The notes under the pieces are model-generated. The model was not told the DNA's origin. It worked only from the letters and a program-made list of their open reading frames with translations, and ran no database searches. This document shows positions 12,001 through 23,600 of a stretch of DNA of 64,000 bases, in pieces; position 1 is the stretch's first letter, and every line of letters begins with the position of its first letter. Source of the DNA: Vigna angularis. Its lineage: Eukaryota > Streptophyta > Magnoliopsida > Fabales > Fabaceae. The DNA lies in the NCBI RefSeq assembly GCF_016808095.1, contig NC_068970.1, forward strand, positions 21,930,501-21,994,500, in the 5' to 3' direction. The position numbers and the translations under genes are program-made.

Positions 12001-15000
12001 GTCAATGTTTAGTTTTACATTTAATATGTATATTTTTTTGTACGAGGGATGTTCATATCAACTAAATATAAAACAAATTTTATATATATAAATGAGTGCA
12101 AATTTCGCATCACAAACTAATTTTTAGGATTTAGTTAGGTTTAAAATATACTTCTTAAGGTGGTATAAAAGTTATCTCAAACCTAATATAATGATATTTA
12201 TTATTTGTTAAATTTATTATATCACTTATTATTTCACTATCTATTAATATTTAATTTCATACACAATAAATATATATATATATATATAAATAAATAAAAG
12301 CACATGTTTTAGATATCTTACGTTAACTAAAAAAATAAATTTATACTATATTATAGTAAACATAAATTTTATCTTATAAATTTTAATGTTGTAAAATTAA
12401 ATTAGACTTAAAATTTACTTTTTAATAATTAATATTGAGAAATATTTTGTATAACATGCCACGAATTGGTGAAGCAAATTAAATTTATAAATGTTGAAAA
12501 GTTAAGAAAGATTAACAACTTTTGTTGTCGTGGTAAACAATTTGTTTTGGGATAAAAAGGAGAGCATTAAGAGCTACCATCCATCATTATTGGATTCAGG
12601 AAACTCATTAACATGGTTTTGGTTGGCAATGACTAGTGTTGAAGAATGAGTTTGAATGTGTGGATAATAAACGTAGCTGACATGACATACTAATGGATGT
12701 TATAGTTTCCTTTTATAGTTTAAAACCAAATTAAGTGACCTAATTAGCACCACCCAACACAAAACGATGTTGCATGTCCATTGCAATGTCTGTTGTCTTG
12801 TCTTCTCCAAGGTAAGGTCAAGATGATGGAATTAATCGTCAAATTGACACGTAGGGTTCTTTATTTTGCATGAACGCACCACAACAAAAACCTTTAGGTC
12901 AACACGTGCTGCATTTTCATGCCGCCCACCAATTATATGTCAACACCACAGTATTGGTTTTTCATAATATTTCTATTCAATTAAACTTTTTTTTCCTCTC
13001 ATCACTTTCTTTTTCTGCCAACTAACAAGTATTTGGAATATTTTTTTTCTTAAAATGGAAAGTGATGTTAAATCGTTTCAAAAAGGAAAAAAAGGAGCGA
13101 AAAAAAGTGATTTTTCATGTGATTTAAAAGAAAAATATGCTTTAGGAAATACAGGGTCGATGAAAGAAATAGCTCATCTTTCTTTTACTCTATCAAATCA
13201 ATTTTATTGGTAAATCTCCTCCTTTTCTAAAAAAAGCCAAAGAAAAGGAATCTCTACCCTCCAGCTCAAATTTAATGAAGTCGTTTTAATTATAATCATT
13301 TAATCAGTGTCTCTTAGTTTAGATTATTAAATAACTATGTGCTTTGTAACATTTTAACTGTACATATCAACAATTTACTCTAACATTGCCAAAATCAGAG
13401 AAACCAAATGAAAGATTACATGTAGAATTTATTCTATTTGATTGAATTGAAATGCTATATTCAACAACGTGAATGCTGATAAAAGAAATGATTTTATGTA
13501 CATATATACACTTTATAATGCTTTGTTTGTAAGACTGTGATTTCTTAGAGGGGCAGTTTCTTGAGGTAGAATGATGAATCAACATTTGAAATTGTAACAA
13601 CGATAGTCCTGTTTTGACTTACTCTGTATCACGATCGTTCACGTCTCTTTACCGGTATTTTTCAAATATAGTGTTTTCCTTATAAAAGATAATTTGACAC
13701 TTAAATTAAATATATTTCTTAATAAGGTATTAATCAACTGAATTATGTTCCTCGAATTATATTCCTCGACATCAAACTTATATTTATATAATTTATGATA
13801 ATCAAATCTATTAATTTATTATTATTATCATCGACAACTTATTAACCGTCCATTAATAATTGTTATACAATTAATTAGTCTTCAATTATCTTTAATGACT
13901 ATTTATCTCGATTGGCCGTACCCCTCAATTGACCGTTCATCTTACCGTGTACTAACCAGCCCATCGTATAATACAATTTTTATTTGGTGTTGAAATTGGT
14001 TGAAGAATAAAACACCGACATCATAAAATTTATAAATTATGAGTTTACCATAATTCAAGTAGAGGTAATTAATGGATGTCCAAAGAGTTTAGCACTGAAA
14101 CTGATATCTCATTCCCAACGCTACATTATCGATTGGATGTTTCCTTGTAATAGGCTAAATTATAAGAACGAAAACCATAAAAAATTCAAACCCGTAACCA
14201 TTCCCATTGGACATTTTAAAAGTTAAACATTCTGCTCCTTCCATTTTATTTACGTATAGTACTTGAATTCTTTTTTTTATTATAGGATAATTAGTTTTTA
14301 TAAAAAATTAAAATAATTCATAGTAAAATAATTACATAGTTGAATATTACCAGTCATTAATATTAATAAATGACCAATTTAAATACTAATTCTTTTTATG
14401 ACAAAAAAATTAGTGAATAATATTATTTTTTATATTTTAATTCATAAATTAATTATAATTTTTTATTCAAAATAATGACTATTTTAAAGACTAATAAATT
14501 TTTATTTATAATTTAGTATATAAATTAGTTATTGTAATCCACTATTTTTTTTTTCTAAAATTGGTTATTATTTAAATATTTTTTTATAATAAAATATTTA
14601 GTTAATATTTTTTGAAAAATAACGCTATTTAACATTTGGTAAATTATTTTTATAAAATATTAACTATAAATAATTTCAACACTCTATATCAACTATAAAA
14701 TAATACATATCAATGTTTAGAAGAAAAAAAAATCTAAGTTACATCAACTGAAAAAAATCTCATTACATGGTAAAATTATTTGGTAATTTTTTTTTAAAAT
14801 TTATTGATAATTAATCTTTCAGTGATGACTTTTTTTAGAGATAGAATCCATCAATAAATGGAAGTTAAATTTTTTGCCAAATTCAATACTTTTTTTATAA
14901 ATTAAGTGGATAAGACGAAAAAAGAGAATGAGAAGAAAAAAGAATAAAAGTCAAAGACAAAAGGATAGTCAAGATATAATGACACTGTCACAGTAGTATT

Positions 15001-16365
15001 GACGAAGGTAGAGATAGAGGAGGAGAGAATGAGAAAGAAGAGTAAAAAACAGTAACGATGACGAAGAAGAAAAAAGAGAAGGGAAAAGGAGTAGGAAGAA
15101 GAAGAAAAAAGAAAGAAAGAAAAATAAGAAAAATAAGAGAAAAATACTCAATAATAATATTTATTGACAAATTTATTTATGACTAAAATATGTCTATAGT
15201 TATCAGTATATTTTTTTATTTGTTGATAAAATTTTATCAACAAATTTTAGTCAGCGTTAATCTATCTTTGATAATTTTTTTTGCAATTATCAATTTCTTG
15301 CAATGTTAGAAATTGTGAATAAAAAATAATCACGATGAAAATCTTATAAAAAATATAAATTAAAAATATTGAGAAAAAAAGCATCACATAGATTAAATTA
15401 TTTAACAGAGTTAGAGATTTTACTTTATTTTATTTAGCAAGACAAGTTGATTAAATGTCAATCACTTTTATTTTTTATTTTTTTTGTAAAAGATGTTATA
15501 TCTTATAGTGTTTTAACTAAATAATTTGAACTCATTATATTTGTCTATCCACAGCATCACTTTTAAACAGTTTTTTTATTTCTTATAACTGAGTATAAAA
15601 TCTTAAAAAACTAAAAATACTTGAAGTAATTATTCATTAAAATAAATAAAAAGAATATTTAAATTTATTTTCTAAGAATAATTTTAAAATAAACACGAAT
15701 GTAATAGTAACTGAAAATGTAAAAGTTTCTAAAAGAATAATATAAAGACGGATGCAATAGTAACTCAAAATGTAAAAGTTATATGGAAAGATAAGTGATA
15801 ACGTATTACTGATAGTTATTTTAGAGTGAGAAAGGCGTAATGAATGTGTTATCTGTTTCAAAAAACAAAAAAAATTAAGAAATTTAAAATTAACTTGTAG
15901 TAAAAGAAGTAAAAATTTAATTTTGAATGGAAATTTATATTAATTGTTACTACAAAGTTATTTATAAAATAGGATATTAAAACATAAATGATCTGACATT
16001 AAGGTAAATTTGAATTAAAGATAATTTGATAGAGTAAAAGGCAGTTAAGAAAAAGTTTGCAGACAGATAGACAGTGGCTCATTTGGAATACCTAACGGTA
16101 TATGGGAACATGCTCTACAAGTCACTTCAAGAACTACCACCTTATTTAGTAACCTCATCCACTACCAACCCATTTACAATCACCTCACTTTTTTAACTAA
16201 CACTAACTAACTGTTTAACTTCTTTCTTTTTAAAATCGAAGATTTAATACTACAACTTAATTTCATTTCTATATATCATTTCACAATTATATGATGCTAT
16301 AAAATAAAACATGTTATATTTACATTTAAATTATAATAATGTTTATTGATTTTTAATATTGAATC
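9046..16365. other. Long AT-rich intergenic region
   Basis: There are 7.3 kb with no supportable gene. It holds a near-perfect short palindrome at about 9627-9648 (GGTTTCGGTT / AACCGAAGCC), a TA dinucleotide run at about 12268-12288, a purine-rich tract on the + strand at about 14915-15140, and a perfect 28-bp palindrome at 15218-15245. Small open frames here, such as those in the purine tract, are low complexity. Confidence 0.5.
15218..15245. repeat. Perfect 28-bp palindrome
   Basis: The left arm ATTTGTTGATAAAA at 15218-15231 is followed at once by its exact reverse complement at 15232-15245, with no spacer. It lies about 80 bases after the purine-rich tract. It may be the centre of a decayed inverted-repeat element, but no element ends were found. 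Confidence 0.6.
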
Positions 16366-17486
16366 TGTCATAACCATTAAAAATCCATAGAAACTCCGTC
16401 TTAGTGGATTATATGTGTCAAGGAAGGGGAGTTGGAAATCAGAAAGTGGAAACAGGTGCCTGAAGGAGAGTGGACGTTCGTTTTTTGTGACGGCAGTAGT
16501 TAGTGCCAAATTTTCAAATGTTGTGCCACTTCTCTGCATGCTTACCTTCTTCTCGTCTGAAACCATTTTCCCCTCCTTCTCTCTAAGATTTCTTAATCTT
16601 CTCTCTACAAAATCTTACTCTTTTCTTCCTCCGATCATCAAACAGACCACACCTGAGCATTCCCGGCATCGAGGGCGTTCGTTTGAATCGATCAGTTTTC
16701 AATTCTGAGCTGGTAAGTTCATCTCTCCCTCAGCCGTGTGGTTTCCTGGCACATGCAAACCTAGTTTATGGGTTGCATGAATCAATCATCTTGTTCTGAG
16801 AGTTTCTGGATTTTCTGTTTGGTTTAGTTTCGGAAGTTGTCGAGCGTTGAGGGTAGAAGGATTTGTAGAGGTGAACCAGTAACCATATTTGTGAGCGTTC
16901 GGTCACGTTAAGAGGTAAGGGAAGCTTATATAATTTGATTTAGTTTCTTACTTTGAATGGATGCATGTTCGTTGATTGTTGAATGAATATGAAAAATGGT
17001 TGTTACTGCATTGTTGACTGTATGAGAAACTGGAATGAGATTGTGTTTGATGATTTGGTTGATGATGAAATATGGTATGTTGTTTAAAAGTATTATTGAT
17101 TAATGAAAGACATGAAATGGGTAGGGATGTTGTCGAGAGTCAGTATTGACCATTCAATTATACAAGCGTTCGTTCTCAATAGCGTTCGTTCTTAATAAGT
17201 GTTTGGTATTAGACCAGCGCTCGTTCGATATAGTGTTCGGTTTTCTTGTGGACTCGGTTGGAACTGGATTCTTTCATTTGGAGAGAGTTCTAGTTGAAGA
17301 CTAGCGTCTTCGTTTCGTTTTGTAATATTTGTACTTAAGCGTTCAACCAAGGATATTCGTTCCTTGGTATTTGATTATAAACTTCAGTATATCTATATGT
17401 ACTTGTATATTTCATTCGTTCTTGAACATTAGTTAAATGATATCTTATATTTATCAAGCCTTTATTCTATAAATTAAGTAATGCTC

Positions 17487-17600
17487 GGTCTTGCTAAGTA
17501 GTGCTCGGTCTTACACCAAGCGCTCGTACTAAGTAGTGTTTGGTCTTACACCAAGCGCTCGTACTAAGTAAGTGCTCAGTCTTACACCAGGCGCTAGTTC
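17487..17600. repeat. 35-bp tandem repeat inside the solo LTR
   Basis: The block GGTCTTACACCAAGCGCTCG occurs at 17507 and 17542. A diverged third copy starts near 17578 and a partial one precedes at about 17487. The period is 35-36 bases. The repeat is confined to the solo LTR. Confidence 0.8.
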
Positions 17601-18800
17601 TCATTTTCGTAATCTATCTTTATAATAAGAGCGTTCGTCCAAACTCAATAGTGTTTGCTCTCTACAGTGCCCGGTCTTCGCCTGACATTCAGTTTCCTTG
17701 ATGTTTAACTCATTAAGAAGCTAAGTATTTATTGGCGTTCGGTTTCTTCATATGATTCCGTCAAATGCTATTATTTGATGTCCTACAATATCTGTCTTAA
17801 TTGGTTTTGGCCTAGAGTCTTAGTACTCGACCTAGGCTTTACGGTGTTCGGTTTGAAATCTCAAGAGTCAGTTCATTAAATTGGCTCACTTGGAAATAAC
17901 GTTCGATTATATTGGTCTCTGAGAAGTATTATTGTATTCGGTCCCTTTCACAACAAGTGAGTAACTCTCTCGATTTGATTAGTTTTGGGTTGGAGACATC
18001 TCGGTCTCACTCCAAGTTTTCAGTCTCGTTCTGGGTTAAAAACTAACGTTCGGTATTTGGTATCCTACGGGATCTTTATTCAAATTGGTTAAGTTGAAGT
18101 TTTAATGATGAAAAATGATGGAATATGATATGGATGAAATGACTTGGATTATGAAAGAGTATTCCGGGGAGGAATATCTTATGAATGGATATTGGAAATT
18201 GGTAAAGTATGAATGTGGATAAAGCTAAGCTAGCGGTTCATCCTGATATTCCGTAATTACTCGTTTCTCACGTAGAGAAGGGTAAGTCATGTGTGAGAAT
18301 GGCAGAAGGTCCTAGTCCTTATGGTTAATTTGGACAGATAGGACGAACGTCGTAGCTACACAGAATTCATACAGTCTGGACAGTCAGAGTCTAGTATTAG
18401 GCTTTGCATGAAAAAGTTAATGATTTATCTTGTTTAGTTGATTGTGTGAAATATATGCTGATACATGAATTAAATTACATAAGCTTACCCTATTTTCCTG
18501 TCTTGTCCGTTTTGTATATTCGGTTATTGTCCTGTCGCAATGATCATCCGTGTGGATGTGAGCAGAAAGAGAAGAGCTGCTGGAATAAGCGCTAGAAGAA
18601 GAAAGTTTGGTCGAGGTAGAAGTTAAGACCGAACAGTAGAACCGTTCGGTCAGTAGTCAGTTTAATTGTACGATGACCATTCGATCATCTTTTACTTTTT
18701 TCTTTTGTATGACCGTTCGGTATAGGCATTTTGTAAACCGTTCGGTCTAGATTGCTTATTTGTACATTTTTAACTTTCTCGTTATTCTGTAAGGTCGTTC

Positions 18801-18844
18801 GACCATAAGCGTACGTCCTATCGACCATAAGCGTACGTCCTATC
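18801..18844. repeat. 22-bp perfect tandem duplication
   Basis: CGACCATAAGCGTACGTCCTAT-like units lie head to tail without a spacer, near the 3' end of the solo LTR at 16366-18924. Confidence 0.75.
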
Positions 18845-19226
18845 TTTTATAAACTGATCTGTAGTATTATTAATATGTGATTATTTTATTATATAGTTTT
18901 ATACTGTATTTTTGAGATGTTACATAATCTTTGTAAAAAAAAATTAAATAATAAACGGGTAAATATTTTTAATTAGATCCTTTAAATCGAATTTATAATT
19001 ATTTTTACTAATTAAATGATCATGTCACTTTATCTAGTACCCCCGCTGGGTTCTATTTTTATAATAGAAGTTATTTCTCTCACTATTACATTAAGCCACT
19101 TACTAATAAAAAAAATTAAGAAATAAACGGAAAGATGAGAAAATTAGGAAATAAACATAAAGATGAGTAGGTTCATGTCACCTTTTCCCTTCATTCATCT
19201 CGTGTGTATGTGTGTGTGGTGCTTAT

Positions 19227-19244
19227 GTATATATATATATATAT
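19227..19244 (+). promoter_or_regulatory. TATA tract of the second thaumatin-like gene
   Basis: An alternating TA run about 140 bases before the ATG at 19379 is the best core promoter candidate. A pyrimidine-rich leader follows. The spacing to the start codon implies a leader of roughly 100 bases. The call rests on sequence alone. Confidence 0.45.
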
Positions 19245-19378
19245 GAACCCATGAGCTAGCATTTAGATTCCCCCAACTCCATTCCTTCTTGGTTCTTTCA
19301 GCACTTAACCACTTACACATTCTTCTTCACTTTTCATTTCGAGCATTGCTATCAACCCGTTTTGTTCTAAATCCAACC

Positions 19379-20647
19379 ATGTTTCCCTTCTCACATTCAT
19401 CTCATCAATCTATCGTTTTCCTACTTATCCATGCTTTCATAGGTACACATGCCATTTCAAATTAAGTAAATGTTTGCGTTAGTTTTCAATATGAAAATTA
19501 TATGATGTTTTAATATTAAGTGGAATAATATATTTGATTTTATTTGGAGAAATGAATTCCCTTAAAACATTGTTTGACAAAGGTTGCTCTGTTTTCGCAA
19601 CATTTGCGGCATGCAGGGGTGGGAGTTTCGGCGACAACATTTACATTCGTGAACAAGTGCGACCACACAGTGTGGCCGGGGATTCTAGGAAAGCCGGACC
19701 TCGGAACATCCGGTTTCGAGCTCAAAAGGGGAAGCACGCGAACCTTCGACGCGCCACCGGGTTGGTCGGGGCGTTTCTGGGGCAGAACCGGTTGCCAGTT
19801 CGACGACTCGGGCCACGGAAACTGCGCCACCGGCGACTGCGGCTCTGGCCAGGTACTCTGCAACGGAAACGGCGCCACGCCGCCGGCTACACTCGCCGAG
19901 TTCACTCTCGGGTCCGGGTCTCCGGACTACTACGACGTGAGCCTCGTCGACGGTTACAACCTCCCGATGATGGTGGAATCCAGCGGCGGCTCCGGCTCGT
20001 GCGCCACCACCGGATGCGGGGCGGACCTAAACCGACGGTGCCCGGCGGAGCTGAGGGTTGAAGGCGGCGACGCGTGCCAGAGCGCGTGTCGCGCGTTCGG
20101 GAAACCGGAGTTTTGCTGCAGCGGCGCGTTTAATTCACCAGCGGCGTGCGCGCCTTCGATGTACTCGGAGATTTTTAAGAACGCGTGCCCCAAATCTTAT
20201 AGCTACGCGTTTGATGATGCTACCAGCACTTTTACTTGCACCGGTGCGGATTACACTGTCACATTTTGTCCCTCTTCTTCTCCAAGGTACTATTCTTCTA
20301 TTCTGAGAGTGAAAAAAGATATTTGTATAAATTTTCTTCTACATTTTATGATTTTTCTACCTACCCATAATCGAAAATATTAAAAAGATAAAAAATTTAA
20401 AGTGGCTTATGAAGATTAGGAAGATTGTGAGTGTATGAAATTTAAAAAATGAAATTTGGGATTTTGCAGTTTGAAGTCTTTGATGGAATCGGGGCCAGGA
20501 TCATCAGTGGAACAGGCAGCAGTGGCTACTACTTCATGGATAGCCAATTTGGCTACAGGGGATTCCAGCAGAAGCAAACCATTTTCACCTTCCAACTCTG
20601 CATTTTTTCTTTCTGTCACTTTCATTCTTTCCTATTTAGTCTCATAG
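19379..20647 (+). CDS. Thaumatin-like protein (PR-5 family), intact
   Basis: Exons 19379-19442, 19617-20286 and 20470-20647 join to 912 bases, 303 residues. The splice phases are the same as in the paralogue at 1232. Exon 1 is a signal peptide (MFPFSHSSHQSIVFLLIHAF). Exon 2 holds the full thaumatin domain: FVNKCDHTVWPG, WSGRFWGRT, the signature GDCGSGQVLCNGNG with TLAEFTL, acidic-cleft residues in YYDVSLVDGYNLP, and YDDATSTFTC (really FDDATSTFTC). Cysteines occur at the positions expected for the eight-disulfide fold. Exon 3 encodes a Ser-rich linker and a hydrophobic C-terminus (FFLSVTFILSYLVS), suggesting GPI anchoring. Known members are secreted, stress- or pathogen-related, and some act on beta-glucans. 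Exon 2 is much more GC-rich than its surroundings. Its promoter lies just downstream of a solo LTR. Confidence 0.93.
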
Positions 20648-23600
20648 ACTCTCTGTGTCCCTTTCAGAATGATATCTTCCTTCTTTAAGGGACACACACG
20701 CAAGTAGGATCAACACCATCATCAATACTAATTGCTGTATAAATACATTTTAATAATTTTCTTCCTCTCTTCTTTCACCCTTTGTTTTTTTTTTTTTCTG
20801 TCATTTTTTTATTTTTTGGTCTGGTTGTTGTTGATTCCAAAATGATGATGGGGTGTGGGGTGAGGGAATGAAAGTGACAGCCCACATGTAAGAAAAGTAT
20901 TACGTAGGAGTTGAGGCCTGTTATCATTTTTCTTACGGCTCATGGAAATACCTGTTTCATCTCTACTTCCATTTTTAATCACTCTGAAAATAATGCATCG
21001 GTTTCGAATGTGAAGATGATTCCTAATGTGTATTTATTTGGTTAGTCATTAAACATAAATTTCTCTACTATATATATAATTCTGATAACATGTCAAACAA
21101 AGCCTTTAATCACTATGCTAACCTATTGATCCTGTGAAAAGAAACCATGCTAACAATGAAGATAATTTTGAAAAGAAGGTTGTGGTTAATATGAGCACCG
21201 ATTCTTATTGTGATGCATGTTAAAGCACTCAATAATTGATGAATATGGAAAATTGGTTTATCAGATTAATCTATTCCTGGGAAAGGGTTAAAAACGTTGA
21301 AGGATATGATAATTAGCCATTATTGTTAGAATAATGTGTTTTCAAATTCTTTTTGTGAAATGTCACACGACCAAGGAAGCCAAATTCACTTCTTACGTGA
21401 CCAAAAAAAAGCTCAGAAATTGAGGTTCTATTTAATGTAATCTTGAAACAACCATACAAATTACTCATAAATTTAAAATTAATTAATTTTCTTAGAATAG
21501 GTGGATTGAGAGAAGGAGTCTTGGTTGTTTATATTGTTATATTATATATTACCCGTTTCATAATAAGTGGAGCTTTATCATGGAAAATCACATTAATTTA
21601 TGTTTTTAATTTTTTATGAAATGCTTTTTATTTTTAGTTTGTCTTCACAAAGTAATGTATATTTATGTAGAGAAAGAATCTTTAGAAAAATCATTTCATA
21701 GTGGGGATCCAATTATCTCCACTTATTTGCAAAACATTAATATCTTAATCTATTATGAGGAATGAGAAACTCTTGTCCATATTGAATTTTTTAAGTATGC
21801 TAATGAATTTATAAAATACTTAAAAAAACCTTTTAACAGATAAAATAACTATCAATAAAGAAAAATAGAAGAAATAAATTATAAATGTAAAGTGCATATG
21901 AATAGCTATATTCACTTATATGATTTTAAAAAAATATTTTTAATTGAGTTTTGATCAAAAATAATTTATTCTTTTGTTTAAAATAATTTTTATTTATTTT
22001 TATTTAATATTTTGTTATTATGGAATAATATGGTTGTGAAATTTGTCTTTTATCTTCTACTCAATGATAAATTTGTTTATTCTCTTCTAAATATGTTCTA
22101 ACTTATTAGTTAACTCACTTTTTTCATCGTTAAGATTAAAAAGTGATTTAAGAAAATTCTTTTTTCTTTTTTACTAATGATTCAATATTTTTGTTTTTAT
22201 TTATTTTTGTCACTAAAATTTTTAAAAACTTATATTAAAATTAATTTTATTTCTCTCATTTACTTTTGGAATTGGACAATAAAATATATATTCACTGTCC
22301 TTTAAACGATGCTAACATTAATCTCAATAAAAAAAATCAGATTGAGTTTTAAAAAAAATATAAAAACCACGTTATACATGAAAGAATTAAGCTATAAGTG
22401 AGATATAAATAAAAAGGTGAGAGTAGTTATTTCTTCATCACAAAATCAAACGATAAAATATTCATTCTAAGATTAAAAAATATTTTAAATACTTAATAGA
22501 AACCAATTTTTTTAATAAAAACTTAAATAAAATTACCAATTCTTTAATTATATATCAAGATAAAAAAAATAGTTAAAAAATATTTGTCATACAGGTAAAG
22601 TAATCAAATGATTGATGTCATCAACCAGTGTCGATTAAATAATGTGGGTATAATTTGTAAATTCTCTTTGTTTGTTGATTAAGTCACATCACATATTTTC
22701 TCCTTTAAAGCCTTGAAACTGATTTAAGGCAAATAATTAAGTGACTAGTGAATTGAAAATATCATATATACCAATCAAACTTCTTTTTAGGTCAACTACG
22801 TCATTAGATTCGACTTTAGATATTATTTTGACCGATGTACATATTATACAAAATTATTCAATTATATAAATTTAAATTATTTTATTATATTTTAATAATT
22901 ACAATTAGTATAAAAATATAATTCTTAAATGTAGAAAGCTATTTTCTGTCACTGTAGCAAATCAATCAAAATTATCTAGTTTATTTTGATAAAGTTTTCA
23001 CCAGATCTAAAGTGAACTAGCACCATGAAAGAGTTAGAAAATTCGGTTGAAGACAATTTTTTCTTACATAAGTTTATTTTGATAAGGAAAATTTAAAATA
23101 TTATTAAAATATTAAATTTTCTATATATGTATTAAAAAACAAATATTTTTTTTTAATATTTACTTATTAATGAAACCAGAATGGTAGCAAAATAATTATA
23201 CTTGAGTTTTGTTTTTATGTTTTTTCTTATACCATATTTTATCTTTTTTTTTTATGTTGTTCTTTACATTATAAAAATATTATGTATTATTGAGGGATAT
23301 AATTTGTTAGTAATAATAAAATCAGTTGCATTTTCACTGTGTGCGTTGTCTTCAATTCATTTGCCTTCTACTCTTATTTGTTCTTATTCTTTTTCTTTTC
23401 TTTCAATTTTTTTTTCCTCCTCCAACTTCTATGATTGTTGTCATGTGTTGTCCCAACAACGGACCTTACCATGACACCACTGTGTCTCTATTATTGTCAC
23501 CTATTTTAGTTTCTCTTTTTTTTTTCCTTCTTCGTCTTCGTCTTTTTATTTTTCTTATCTTATTATTTTCACTCATTTTTTCTTAATATATAAAAAATTT

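Larger units (their letters stand above)
16366..18924. mobile_element. Solo LTR of a gypsy-like retrotransposon (older copy)
   Basis: The segment begins TGTCATAACC and ends GATGTTACA, typical LTR termini. It is flanked by GAATC (16361-16365) and TAATC (18925-18929), a 5-bp target duplication with one mismatch. About 2.56 kb long, it has no pol or gag coding sequence. It shares the 3' end and an internal GATCAT..G.GGATG.GAGCAGAA block (about 18541-18566) with the solo LTR at 55580-57855. It contains many GTTCGGTC-type words, three 35-bp tandem repeats at about 17487-17600, and a 22-bp duplication near 18801-18844. Its right end lies 455 bases before the ATG of the second thaumatin-like gene. 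The gypsy (Ty3) class is inferred from terminal sequence and length. Confidence 0.6.

Noticed and set aside
14969..15170. Two 60-residue frames on the - strand rich in Phe, Leu and Ser
   Set aside because: They come from the purine-rich tract and are low complexity in overlapping frames. They have no domain or splice context.
16415..16708. 97-residue frame on the + strand
   Set aside because: It lies in the 5' part of the solo LTR and resembles no protein family. Transposon origin explains it better.
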